Translations under genes and position numbers: made by a program
Shown here: positions 22,748 through 35,183 of the stretch, piece by piece
Numbering within the stretch: position 1 is the stretch's first letter
How the letters are laid out: every line of letters starts with the position of its first letter
The notes under the pieces: generated by a model
What the model saw: the letters and a program-made list of their open reading frames with translations, nothing else
Told to the model about the DNA's origin: nothing
Databases searched by the model: none
Source: Symbiodinium natans
Lineage: Eukaryota; Sar; Dinophyceae; Suessiales; Symbiodiniaceae
Assembly: GCA_905221605.1 (NCBI GenBank)
Contig: CAJNDS010002312.1
Coordinates: 317,001-381,000 of the forward strand
Direction of reading: 5' to 3'
DNA length: 64,000 nucleotides

Positions 22748-23059
22748 CATCAAAAAACCGCAAGCCGAGTGGCATCACTGAACGCCGACCAACGTGCAAC
22801 TTAACTTAGCATTGTTAGATCGAATAAAATTGGGGCTGCACAGTGAAGATGTCAACAGGGCGAAGAGTGGCTGATCAGGCCATAAAATTTGCCAGTGTCT
22901 GCATTGCTGGTAGACTCTGGTTCCTGCTACCGCCCCCGGAAAAAGAACGAGGCAAGTCACACATGGTACCCAGAAACCAAGGCACCGATCATCCTGTCTC
23001 TCAAACTAGCCAGTGCACAAAGAACAATGGACCGAGGTCTCCAGTGCTAAATTTCTGGA

Positions 23060-25098
23060 TTCACACAGAATTCACACACAGACACACACTCTTCTGCACG
23101 CTCCTTCTTGTCGTCTTCATTATCGCTTTCGGCCTTCAGAGTGATGCACGGTACTTGTCTCCCCAAGCCGCGAATACATTGAACCACAATGAACCCAAGG
23201 GAGTCGTGGGCGAGTTGGGCAATCGGCCTTCTGCTGCTTGCCATCACTAAGCTTTTCAACTTTGTTTTTGCTCTTCTTGTCATCGTCCTCCTCCTCCTCG
23301 CTCTCATCGTCACCTCCGAGCCTGCAGAGAGAGAGGCGTAGAGGCACGGAATGTGACACACGGAACAAAAACTCGCAGTATTTTACGTGCTCGCTTCGTT
23401 TGAGGCCCAAACTCCCCCATGAACTGTTGAAACAGAGTCGGCTGCAAATCAAGATCCTGTCCGAAGTGGTTCAGCTGCACATTTTAGCATTCAGTTTGCG
23501 CCTGGGAAATTGCAAGCAACCGGCAACATTGGCGAAAGAAGCATGTCCTCATCCTCAGGATGAACAAAGATCTCTCGCTTCACCTGCTTGAGGCCCGAAA
23601 CGCTTCCACTGACCATGCAGACGGTCGTCGCATGCTTGGTTCCCCCTCTGCCTCCTCCTCTGTTTTCACAACAAAGTTCAAATCGACCTGGATCTGTCTG
23701 TGATTGAAGATGACCGAGTCATACAGTACAAAGCGCAATGCACATCTGGCTGGCAGCCTTCTGGTCGATGCCCACGTATGAATCACAAAGCGCGTGCACG
23801 GTGAGACTGTGCTTGCCTGGTCGTGAGACCTGCGCTGATCAGCATCCTTCGACTGAGTGTGCATCTGTGTGCATAACTTGTGCATATTTCTGAGGCCTGA
23901 AAGCGCAGTTTGGCTTCAACCACCCTGTCCGTGTCGCGAATTCGCCTGATCCAGCAAGAGCAAAAGCACTAGTTAAGTCACTACATGTTCTTGAGTGTGC
24001 ATGTGCTGTACGGGTGACGTGCACGAAGCTGAGAGCAAAGCTCGAAGCCCATAATTCTTGTGTTCGGGGCACCTTCCACCTTAGGCTACTGAGCTGCTGA
24101 GTAAACTGGCATATTCATGTGACTCATCAAGACTCTGCAAGCTGGGGAATCTGGCCAAGAAGATCCACCATTCTTCGAATTTAGGCTGCAAGGAGAGTTG
24201 AGAATTGCAAACAGCATGTGGCTGAATGTGCTTTCATGCCAATGTGGAATTCTGAGACATGCTCAACTGAAGTACGGGAATACGGGACGGGGAGTGAGGA
24301 CGGCTCTGCCTCGGGGAAGAAGGGCGCATGCACCGGGCCCATGGCCTTCGAGCAATCTGTTGCGCCCAACAATGAAGAATTAGCTTTCCTAAAGCATCAT
24401 GATGAATCATATGATATCGCACAAAAGGCACACACACAAGCGACACAAGCCGACTTGGCAAAATTTTCGCATGCCTCGCCCTCCTGAAGATTTTTCCGCC
24501 TCGGGACCATGCCGCAGAAGGGTCGCATTGTCACACACACGGTCAAGGATTTGAATAGCAAACGTGAGCGCACATGTGAACGCAGCTGAGGCAGTGTGCG
24601 TCAGCTGACAGGTGACGGTTGCAATGTCGCCAACGACAATCTCATTCTCGTCCTCCACCTAAGCTACGCGCTATACTATAGCTACACTGCCAGCCGACGA
24701 GCGAAACTTTCATGTGCAACGCCACACAAAGCGTGACTTGTAGCATGGCCTCTGTTTTGGCCTCCAGCTCCATGTTGCTGACATGTGCAGTAAACGCCTG
24801 TCCATGCTGTCCGTCTAGAGTCTACCCGACTTGGCCAAGTCAATAGATCCTTCCCAAACATGCGCCACCGGTGCCTCCACATCTGCAACTTGGTCAGGTG
24901 TCATAGTGGTGAGCCCCTGCACAAAAGCATCATTCAGCTGGTCAAGTGATACTGCTGTATATGCAGGCCTTCCTTTGATCGCGGTCTTTCTGCAAGTAGT
25001 CCAGCAGAGTCGACGTCTTGCCAAGGGCTCTGTTCTTCTAGTTGTTGTTCTTCTTCTTCTTCTTCTGCTGGGCTTGTGGGACTAGGCAAGGTGACCCA

Positions 25099-25137
<39 letters not shown>

Positions 25138-28100
25138 CACGCTAGGCCACCCAGAGGGGAGCCGCCCCGAAGGGCGCGAGAGTCCCACCCAAGGCCTCTC
25201 TCTCTCTTTCTCCTTTTGTTATTGTCTCCCTTTTTGTTGGCTATTTCTTGTGGCAAAGGGGGCAAGCCCCGGCGCGTCTTCGCCCGCCGCGGCGTTCGGG
25301 GCCGCTCGATTAGACGCCGTTGTGAGGCCTATGAAGTCACGAGACATGCAACCCCCCTCCCCCCCCTTCCTAGTGGTTAATCTGGTTAAGCTCCCCATCT
25401 CCCTCTTCGGCAACCACTGCTGGCAAAAAGGCGATGCGACGGAAACTCCGCTTCGCCGGCATTGTCCCCCTCTGTCACACACTCCTTCCTCCAGCACGAC
25501 CCAAAACGACTCTTTCTCTCTTTTTTCTTTCTTTAACAACTGAACAACCAAGATCAACCTCAAGATCAACGGAGGTTGAACTGACTGCGACAACATGCAG
25601 TCGCCCTACAGATGTTCTGAGTGTTGGACGGCATTCTTGCCCTTGAGGCAATGCCTCTATGGCAACAGGAATCACACGCGTCCGCTTCAACTTGTCGGTT
25701 CTGAGCAGCAGACTTTAGGATTTCTTCGTTGAAGTGAGGGATTTGCAGGAGCTGCGAGCTCTTGACGTCCAAGGCCTGCAAACATCCAAATCTGCGGCGG
25801 AACCTGAAGAACCTGAACTCAAGATAACTCAACTGCCTGTATGAGGGAGCGTCGGAACTCGATCATTGCTTGAGCTGTGAAGAACCTGGGCTGGAACCAT
25901 TGGCAGTCCACATCGACCACGACTTTCATACGTGCTCATCCAGTGGCCACTCGCGCATGCAGGCAATCTCAATCATCGCCTGCGTAATCTTCTGCGAGTG
26001 CCTGTTGCTTCATGCTTCAGCGTGCAGCTAGCAGCGTAACATGCCGTCGTGCGGATTACTGCAGAACGAAACCTCAGCATCTCATCCAGATCTGCTCGGA
26101 GATCTTCGGACATGAGGTGGTGAAGCCGTTGCATGTGGCCAAGAAGTAAGAAATTGTTCCTTCCGCGCAGCTGAGCGGGGATGGGGGTTCGGCGTGGGTC
26201 CTCGTGGAAAAACCAAAATGAATGGCTCACCGATGGGCGCACTTTATGATGATGGGAGCGCTAAACTGACGCTTCTTGTGTTCAACGACCTGCGATCCAA
26301 GCCTTGCACATGGCACTGCACATCCCGCGTGCACATTGCTCAATTGAACAACTCTCTTTTGGCCTAGGACACACTCCATACAGACTCCATACACTCTGAA
26401 GCTCTCCATATCTCTGTCTTCCAAGAGCACCACGACTTCATCTCCGCATTGTCTGACGGTCTCAACGACATGCCCCTGGACCAGGTGCAAGATGCACGAG
26501 CCGCAGCAATCGGACAGAAGCTCTCTACATCTCCCTACATGAGTTCGATCAACTTTGTGCAAAAAAGACAAAGCTGCAGACCTGAGCCACACAAACACCA
26601 AAAGACACAAAATCACAGATAGGCGAAAATAAAAGCTTACGAATGCCCCAAATAGGAACTTACAAGAGTAGAGTAGAAATTCAATAAAACCAAGAATTAC
26701 AAATCCTCCTTCAAGGCTTGAAAGTCGATGTTCTCCTTTTGCACTTGTTTTTGAACACAATTGTTCTTTCACGGTCAGTCAGAGCTTGGCTTGCCGTATT
26801 GATTGGTATCGCCTGCTTTCTGCTGAAGCTGCCAGAAGCTCTGGACAATTCTTTAGTCTCGTGGCCTTACAACGAGAGCTGTGGGCAAATCCAGAGAACA
26901 TCAAGGAACTCTGGTTCAACTTGGCACATCTCGGCAGCATACTTCGTTGATGTAGTACCTAGGTCCCAGGACGATCACTCCTGCCAATGCAAACATGCAC
27001 ACTCTCGTGCCAAGGCACCCCATGAACTGCAGGGTCTCTATCATGACACCATTGGCTGCGTAGTTCTTGGTCCTGCCCAGAAATGAGAGCTCGTGTTTTG
27101 GCGCTGGCACTACCCGGGGTACCCAGCAAGTGCCAACTAGGCTTGCATGGCTTGCATTGGCTTGCAAACTGCCGACTTGTGTGCATCGTCCTCTGGTAGT
27201 AGCAAATGAACGCCATAGGAACGACCTCATGCCCAACAATCACTTCTGCATCACTTCCGTGGTCTTCGAGCCTGCAAGAAGAAGTGTAGAATGTTCTGTG
27301 CTGAGCTTCTGGCAAAAAGCAGCAGGAAGAAGAACAGGCAAAGTATCATCTGTCAGAATTTTGCACTAGTTCTTGAGCGTTCTATGGCTTGAAGCATTGA
27401 CACAAAAGACATGCCGAGCAGGCCAGATGATTCTCCTTCTCCAACAGAAAGCGTGGCCTGGATGAGGTCTCTGCGGCACCATGTCACATAGCGCAAGGCT
27501 CTGGTTCTCAACTTTGCCAAGACCCCAACAAACCGATGCCAACTTTTGATGTCTGAGGACCATCGGGATTGCCATACCTGAAACAAGGTGAAAACTACAA
27601 CTATTTTTTCACGCGCAGCAAGCCTTCGGAAAACTATCTGAAACTGCGTTTCAGGCACTTCTCGTAGTTGGCTTTGGCTGTTTCGTCTGTCAATGCATTG
27701 TGCGCCTTGGGATCACACGCTGTGCGAGAGGCCACGGGGAGCTGGAAACACTCACATACACCCACCTACCCGGACTTATGCAGGCGGCGCCTTCGTGATT
27801 TGCATGAACCGCGAGGCAGCCAGTGGATCGTCAGGATTTTTGTCTGGATGGTATTTCAGAGAGAGCTGCCGGTATGCCTTTCAATAGCAGTGGCTGGCCG
27901 GCTAACCTCAGCCTACTTCAACCTCCTTGCTGCTTTCTTGTGGAACTGTGGAGGCAAACGCGTCTGGCCTTCTTGACTTCCGTTGCTGATGAACCCGGGC
28001 TGACTTCCAGAATCTCGAAAGGGTCAAACCTTCAGAAACTCGGATTGTACTAAACAATGGGCCGACAGATGCTTGGCCTCTTGATCTCTTTCGCATCGCC

Positions 28101-28970
28101 AATGTGCAAGTGGATCAAGTAGATTGTCAACCTTGCAGCAGTTCGGCTGGACAACTGTCGCTGGCAAAGCGAAAGGCATCATGCCACATACAACACGGAG
28201 TAAGCCCCATGCCAAATTCCGGCCAAGAGTAATACCTTGATACCCATAGTCAAGGAGGAGCCTGCAAGCAATCAAAGCTGCAAACGCCGGCTTCGGTGTC
28301 ATCACTGCTAACGCCTGCTTCGGTGTGATGCTGGCCTGCGCTTATTCTCTTTGCATGCTGGCGGGCCTGACAGAGGCAGGATCTGGCCCACTGAGGAAAG
28401 TGCAAGGGTTAGGATCTAGTGCGGCGCATTGCTATCAGCAGCAATCGCATTTTGCAAAGACTTGTCTCGAGACTCTTCTGTCAGCAGTTTCCGAAGTAAC
28501 AGGCGACTCTCCGCCTTTTCTATCTTGTCCACCATCTGCGAACCTTGGCAAAGGTGAAGAGAGCCATTGGACGTTGAAGCAGAGCCTAAAGAGCCTAAAT
28601 GCCGAAGCCTCATTGCTAGATTCATTGCTCCTTCGATCTCACCAGGGTGCCGGCTTTGACAGTAATGGTATCTACTTCCCGACTTGCTTTTTGTCGGAAA
28701 ATCCTGACGCCAAAAAAGGGAAGGCAGTTCAGAGATGGCCAAGGCATCCTAGCCGTCCTAGCCCCTGCCTTTTCCACTTGGGCTTGACCAGGGAAGAGGA
28801 AGTTATAAATGACTGAGCAGGTCCATGGCACGGCCACAGTCACCAGCACCTGTCGCGAGCATCGTTTTATCCATCTCTTGCGACCAAAAAATACAGGGCA
28901 GCACCACACTGCTAAAGAAGTAGTAGAAAGCGGTGTCGTCGTATCCCAGAAGACCCTCTTTCTGATCATC
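23060..28970 (-). CDS. SEC63: SEC63 homologue: ER translocon J-protein, about 20 exons
   Basis: In transcription order the exons encode: TM1 (28970-28895, [15 protein letters not shown]); TM2 (about 28268-28181, [19 protein letters not shown]); the J domain (28029-27969 [12 protein letters not shown]; 27877-27791 [15 protein letters not shown] with the HPD triad; 27705-27659 [13 protein letters not shown]; 27577-27534 [15 protein letters not shown]); TM3 (about 27347-27309 [13 protein letters not shown]); then the Brl/Sec63 domain ([37 protein letters not shown]; 25874-25837 [10 protein letters not shown]; 25775-25714 [14 protein letters not shown]; 25654-25611 [101 protein letters not shown]); and an acidic tail ([14 protein letters not shown], about 23325). 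Family knowledge: Sec63 recruits BiP in the ER lumen through its J domain and binds the Sec61 channel. Several introns start with GC. The first exon with the ATG and the stop were not fixed. Confidence 0.93.
25095..25210 (-). repeat. Purine-flanked hairpin module, copy B (inside a SEC63 intron)
   Basis: A GA tract, then GGGACTCTCGCGCCCTTCGG with the hairpin CGCCC-TTCG-GGGCG, then GCGTGTGGAGAGAGAGAG, all read on the minus strand. It aligns with the 21.7-kb copy over about 80 bp, and the loop differs by one base. It lies between Brl-domain exons of SEC63. Confidence 0.7.
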
Positions 28971-29045
28971 CTGGCACACGTGAAGCGCAACCCTTGGCAT
29001 ACCGTAGCTGCCCTTATCGCTCACCCGGAAGTGACACCACGTCAT

Positions 29046-29889
29046 GGAGACGCCGCCGTGGTAATCATGGTTTTGGGCTAAGAAATCGAAAGGCGAAACC
29101 CAAGTCGCACTGTGCAGATTCTATTCAAGCATGCAACATCACGAGCAGTCCTTGGTGAAAGTGTCTTTGAAAGACATCGCTCACCTGGACTCACCTGCAG
29201 AACCAAGCGGTTTGCTATCCGAGGGGTGTCATGAACAGGGAAAGGCAACCTCGGCCTGTGAGAAGCCCGTGAGGAGCGACACCCAAATCGCATTGACAGG
29301 GATCCTACAGTATAGAGTCTAGACCGCTGGAGTTTTGTACAGGCTTGACTTGTCCAGGGTGAAGCTAGAACGAGTTGAAGCTTAAGCACATCCTTCTTAC
29401 TGTACTTTGCTCACAGACGCAGTGGCGTTCTCAAACCACAAGTGCGCAGGGTGACAAATGTCGCATGCTCAAGATGCCGATCCGATGCCTATTCTAAGAC
29501 ACTCCGAACCTGACGCTGCAGCATGGATGTTGCCTAACGTCCTGTTGAATCACTAATGCCCCTTGAAATGCCAGTGGGGCGCAAATTGAAGCAAATGCTG
29601 GCTCTTTCACTCGGCAAAGAGAATCCAGAATCCACCTTGGGCGGCTTCCTTTCAGAGCCGGTGACACATGTGACGCTGCACATGAATTGTCGAAGCACCG
29701 GGATTCAGGCTTGCAGAGAAATCCGGAACTGAAGGAACTAACAGTGACGAAGGTCTACGAGTACCATGTTCTGGAGGTGCCCGCCAGGCACTGGAGTATG
29801 TCTGTGTATGTCTTGTATGTCCAGTCACAGCGACTTGTCTGAGCGGCATGCGTGGCAGGTGCTTCTGCCGCCATGCCGCGCCTACACTG
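29046..29889. other. Intergenic, no supported gene
   Basis: This would hold the promoter and any 5' non-coding exon of SEC63, and the 3' flank of the next minus-strand gene. I see no TATA-like or repeated promoter element that I would defend. Confidence 0.4.
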
Positions 29890-32640
29890 CCTACACCTAC
29901 TCCTCCTCTCTGAGCTTCATCTTCATTGAGTGCAAGTGGGCCTTGGGTTGTGACAACAATATTCTAGCTAAATTGGCTGACTTGTATGCGAGCATGCCAG
30001 GTCGAAATTCAGGCAGGGATGGCACCTTCGTCTTCTCTTGGCGCTGTCCGGACTCCGAGATGCTCTTCTCGAAGTGGGCCATGAAGCGCATCATGTCCTG
30101 GACCTCGGCACCGTGAAGGAAATACTTCGGAATCACATGAAATCACAAAAATTCTCCACAGCTGCTTTGAGTTTCCTGCCATGCTTTCTTGGCTTGTTGA
30201 CCGCATCTGGAGCTCCATGGTCATCCTGTGGCAGCAGGATTGCGTCTACTGTAGCTGATAGGACTCCTCAATGCTTGGATGCTGGGAATGAGCTGTTGTG
30301 ATTCGGCCTCGCCCTCACATCCTCCAGGCGCTTCAGCACCTCGGGCTCCTGACCGACCATTACAAGCCCGCTTTCTCTTTCTCTTTCACGCTCTGTCGCT
30401 CTGTGAGGACCACGTACTATCATGTTTTGTCTATGTCTTGTTCATCTGGCTCGGCCACATCTCAGGCCGTTCCCTTGGGTGTTAGCCGGCCTTCTGCTTG
30501 ATCCTGCTGTCTAGCCTGGCACAGGGCTGGGGTCCCAAAAGCTGTAAGTTCCCACAGTCCATTTCTTCTGACATCCTCCAAGAGCGCTTCACATCCCTCC
30601 GCAAATTCAGGACAGGAACCATGACAAATCATGACAACACGATGAGCCACCAAAAAACCCGCAAGCTGCCAAGCATGTCAGGGCCGCGAGCTGAACCGAT
30701 CTTCGGAACGCTGCCGCATGTCGTGGCCCTTGTCGCGGCGGGCCTTCGAGTGTGGCGTACACGTAAAAAGTTGCTGCGAGTAAGTTGCCCTCACATGGGG
30801 CCGACCTCCCGTTCCTCCGCCAATTTTCTCCTGCATGGCATGAACACGATGCGATGCGTGACAAGATTCACATCAAAGCACGCGTCCTCAAAGAGTTGAA
30901 GCGACTTTGCATGTCACCCATGAACCGATCGTGCTCTTCGGATCTCTCGGCCACCTGGCCAGATGCCGCCACTACACACTCGATGTCGACCAATCGGGCT
31001 TGACACGCATCAAGTGTGTGCAGGTCCAGAAACACTGTACAGGAAAGAGATAGTAGGCGGTGGAATGCAGGAGCTTGCCTGCTCAGCTAGGAAATCGTTG
31101 TGCCTCGGAATGCAAGACTGCATTTGTGCCGCTAGGTCACAGGAATTGGGGTGCTTGGAAACAGTGTGTAAATGTACTTCCAAGCAATCGCAGCAGCCGA
31201 AGGCAAGAATGTGGAAATGCCCACACCTAACCTCCCAAAGTCATCATTGCTTCCTATGAACCCCCCGAAGTCCGAAGCCAAGTTAGGGTAGAGCCCCGGG
31301 CTGAACCTGCACTGAATACATGAGTCCCTGGCTTCCTCAACGCGGCCAGCAAAGGTTCCGTTTCAGCAGCTGCGTGAGCCAGGCAGTCCTGTCCAAGTTC
31401 AGGGTCCCAGCTTCGCGTTCGGACGGAGCTCAAGGAAAACAACGTGCAGGCGCACAAGCACGTATGCATTCGGCCACGCATGCACACAACAAACGAGAGA
31501 AAGACAATACTTGGCGGATCTTGGGAGCGTTTTGTTCCGGGTCACTGGCACTTGTTGTGGGCAGGCCCTTGCCCCACTATGCCCCACTCGTGTCCTCATG
31601 CTCCTGCACGATAGCTGCATCCAAGGCAGTAATCGTCTCACCTTCAAAGGTCAATACACGAGCAATTGTAAGCTGATTGGCACACTGGTGGCACTGCTTT
31701 GTTTGGACGTGCTTGGGGATTGGGAAGTCCACCCATCTTTGTGGAGCGTGTTGTGAGCTCGCTCTTGTCATCGGCCTCGATCGAAGCAACATGACATGCC
31801 TGGTTTTCCTCTACTATCAGTATTGGGATGGAGAAGTGTTGAGAATGTCTGAGCATCGAGCAAACTTTTGCTTCCAGGTTCTTTTCCGTTCGGAAACGGT
31901 GTCCACAAATTCCTTGCAGAAGTCCTGACAGTTCGATGGTGATGTGTGTGTGTGAAGCATCCTGCTAAGCCAGTGTGCCTTGAGCTGGTCGAGGTTCAGC
32001 TTGGCTTCTCTGTCAGACTTTGCCCGCATGGCCACCAAGCGGTCCAGAATCTGTGTCACATTCCATTTCTACAGATGGCACTGCATGCCGTCGGAGACAC
32101 AGTGTGCATCAACAAGCAGCAACATGCAGCAGTGTGGCAGTAGTTGCCGCGCCTCCTTGTTCCGTTGGTCATACAGCTTTGCCAGTATGCCACGGCCCTG
32201 ACAGCAGCATGGCCAATCCCCGGTAGCAGGTGCAGAATCAAGGGGGAGGATCAGGATCCACTGCGGCATCAAGCCTCTCTGGCTTCTGCAAAAGATGCAG
32301 CAATGTCGTCATGCCTAGCCCATCGTGACATTGAACTCACCCCCCCCCCCCCCCCCCCCCTCACACTGCAACAGGCCCTGTCTAGCTCTATTCTGAGTCA
32401 CACTGTGTGGAAAGCACACAGGATCATGGGGAACCAGCTCTCGGCAGTAGATCTCCAGCTTCTCGTCCTGGAACGGCCTCGTGTTGACTGGGTGACGGAT
32501 GCGGTGGTTTCTGGGAACTTGAGTCCGCACTTCATCCTGTGGGCTGGACGCGAGCTCAGCCTCCGCGGAAGTGATGTGGATCACCTCGTTCTTTGTCAGC
32601 CTGGACTGAGCGGCAGCTGGGACTGCAACTCGACATAGCT
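29890..32640 (-). CDS. Unidentified multi-exon coiled-coil protein
   Basis: Minus-strand exon-like segments, from high to low coordinate: ITSAEAELASSPQDEVRTQ with LEIYCRELVPHDPV (about 32584-32420); GILAKLYDQRNKEARQLL after an AG|G (about 32205-32140); QILDRLVAMRAKSDREAKL (about 32055-31975); FCKEFVDTVSERKRTWKQKF (about 31930-31850); IARVLTFEGETITALDAAIV (about 31665-31600); QVAERSEEHDRFMGDMQSRF (about 30955-30890); EVLKRLEDVRARPN (about 30335-30290); GAEVQDMMRFMAHFEKSI (about 30110-30050). The composition suggests a long helical, partly coiled-coil protein. No catalytic motif is visible and I do not recognise the family. Exon borders are not resolved, and the limits could enclose two genes. 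Confidence 0.5.
32340..32360. repeat. C21 homopolymer
   Basis: Twenty-one consecutive C on the plus strand, within the span of the unidentified coiled-coil gene and so probably intronic. Confidence 0.85.
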
Positions 32641-33432
32641 CGACTACGCCTCACTGAGTTTTGAGGCTGGCGCGCTGGGACTCCTTTGCTCTCTTTCTGT
32701 CGCGGCTTGCGGTTGGGAACCTTCAGAAAGGTCGCTTTGCCGCCAAACGAAGAGAGGCAGCAGGGAAACGCTGTGGGATCTGATGTGCCAGGTAACCATG
32801 GTCGCTGTGTTCGCCATGACCAGGAAGCACGGAAAACCTCCTAACTTCTGTCCACTGCTCGTTCCCTGAACCTAAGGTTTTGCACGGTTTCCTGGTGACC
32901 ATGCCAGCTTCCTTGTTGAGAGTTGTGGATTCGAACCGCAAGCCTTTTATTCCCATCTTCCTTCCGAGAATGTACCAGCGACATCCGAAGGATGTGCTAC
33001 CCAGTATCTTTCTGGTGTCCCGATAAGCCTACTTCTCATGACTCAGAGCGCAATCGGCGATGGCCCTGCTGGAGCCCGGACCGGAAGCACACGAACACGC
33101 TGAGAAACACACCAGCTGCATGTCCATACAAGCAAAATGCAAGATGCTGGGGCAGAAGAAGCTCAGCAAGCTCTTCCAACAGCGTATGCTCCCAGACAAA
33201 GTGGCCCATGCTGGAAGATCTTGCTGCGCTGCGCGGCGTGATCTCCGTTGGGTGAAACTGACAGAGAGGCCATGCTTCTCAACAGGCTGACTGTTCTCCA
33301 AATTGCTACGGAGGGATATGTCAAGGGCCAGGGCCAGGGACGACAATCCCAACGTACATGTGAAGCGAACAAGCTGTTGAGATGCTGACATCACATCTAT
33401 GTACAGCGAAACTTGAGGGATGCTCTCTGCAT
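32641..33432. other. Probable intergenic spacer, coding status uncertain
   Basis: Both strands have open frames of about 70-120 codons at 33029-33394 and 33060-33290, neither with a recognisable domain. A GGTTCGAATCC string near 32930 is discussed among the rejected items. Confidence 0.4.
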
Positions 33433-35183
33433 CTACTCCTCGACTTCCATGGAGCCGGCTTTGGCAGCTTTCTCGACCTCAAAGGTAGGGAGTTTCTGGG
33501 TAGAGGATTTTCGTTTACACCGATTTGTGGCAGGTACTCAGTCAGAAGGAAATCTGCGGCAATTTTGCGGTTGTTGTAGACACGTGAAAGCTTCTATCAC
33601 TCCCATCCCTTCCCGCCTTGACCTTCTGTCTGGCTTTTGCCTTCGTCGACCCGGCAAATTCCTGAGGCGCGAGTCACAGCCATAGCTCCACTCTGTGCCA
33701 CTTTGCGACCGATGTATGCTATACAGCTTCTACCTGCGAAAGCTCAGCATCAGCAGCTGATCATTATGGGGTGCCAGCTTGCCATGCTGTGACAGTCCTT
33801 CTGGTAGCGCAACGCCTTCTCTTTGTTTGGCCCCTCCAACAGGTGGGCACTCTTTGCCTAGATGTTCAAGTCAACAAAGCACAGCACGGCCAATCACAGC
33901 TTGAAGCCGATGTTGAAGAACACTGTTCAAGCAGTTGCTGAGCTTGGAGCAATCTCCTTCTGCGCGCTGCTCTGCCGCTGCCTGTGCATGGTGGGTCACC
34001 GATGGTTGCTGCATACAGCCGCACTTTGCCACACTTCATGCTGGCCTGAGTTGAGCAGCCAGCCTAGCCTTGTGGAAGCGCCTGGAAAGTGCCAGCATGC
34101 AATGGGAACAACATGAAGTCTCTGACAAATGACAAGCAGAAATGCTGGGCGACTCGGTTTCCAACTCTTTCCGCACAGACCTAATCCTCTCTACAATCTG
34201 CATCGCCCGCACCTTGGATCAAACTATCGCATCATCTTCCACCAGCTGCATCTGCACGTGAAACAGAGCAGGCTACACCAACACCTGAGCATAAGGCCGT
34301 CTTGACCATCAAATTCCGATTATACCTCCAGGTGGAAGCAAGCATCGAATGTAGAAACAATGTAGAAACTTTCCATCAGAATGCGCGCCAGGCCGGGATA
34401 CAAACAACATGAGCTGCAGATTCGAGGATGTCTCTGCACGTCGCTTCGAGCCTCGTCGGGGTGAGGCGCTTCTTCTCGAAATTGAAGGTGGAGTCCACAA
34501 CCATCTCCTCGGGCGTGCTGTGGGAGCTTTGCTGGGGACTGGAAGCACAACGCATCGACGTACCACAGACATAAATCGTGATCAGGCATGTCCTTCCCAC
34601 GTGCGCGACGGTATGCCTGAGCAAGGGCCGGTACGAGTAAGATCTACAATCGGGGCACACGAAGCGCGGCAGTCATTGTCAACCAGATTCAAGGTCTGGC
34701 CTTTGTCCACTTTAGCTTTCGAGGGTTGTGCTTCATCTTGAAGTGCTTGTGGCACTTTGAGCCTCAGGAATTTGCCATTCATCGCCATCACAATCGTACT
34801 ACAATCGTCATAAAGCCTTAGTGTGAGGCGGCAGAAACGGAAGGTCTTGCAGTCGTTTCGCACAAACCTCAGACAATAACTTCGTCCAATTGAACTTTAC
34901 TTCGTAACTTTGCACTTTGCACAATCGTCGAAACGAGTCAGGGATGCATGATGCCATGGCCAGGATAGATGCTGCTGGAGCAGAACCAGCACCTGAATGT
35001 CATGCATCGCGCTGACCGGTTGACCGCATGTATAAATATGCTGCGAAATGTCAACTGCCAACCAGTCCAACACTGTGAAAAACCAGGGTTGTCATGGCAA
35101 GCTGCTTGTGCGGCGGATGCTTTGCTGGCTTGCTGTAGCCGCTCAGCCTCCTCACCCTGAGGTGCCCGCTTCTCAATCCTCAT
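33433..35183 (-). CDS. RLP24: Ribosome biogenesis protein RLP24 (RSL24D1 homologue)
   Basis: Exons traced by codon: 35183-35170 (MRIEK start, 14 nt), 34992-34948 (CWFCSSSIYPGHGIM), 34867-34830 (FVRNDCKTFRFCR), 34762-34701 (SKCHKHFKMKHNPRKLKWTK), 34616-34593 (AYRRARGK), 34507-34452 (EMVVDSTFNFEKKRLTPTR), 34325-34298 (YNRNLMVKT), 34212-34166 (VRAMQIVERIRSVRKE). Joined, these follow the known RLP24 order: an L24e-like CxxC...CxxxC zinc finger, the KRNPRK-type basic stretch, the VDSTFEFEKRR motif and the RYNR motif. RLP24 sits on pre-60S particles in the nucleolus, where ribosomal protein L24 later replaces it. The C-terminal part is less certain; a plausible last exon ends KAGSMEVEE with TAG at 33433-33435, like the acidic tail of homologues. 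Of eight traced donors six are GC, one GA and one GT; every acceptor is AG|G. Confidence 0.95.

Noticed and set aside
32920-32940. GGTTCGAATCC, the consensus of a tRNA B box, on the minus strand
   Set aside because: No matching acceptor stem, D arm or anticodon arm can be drawn upstream, and the T stem has a mismatch.
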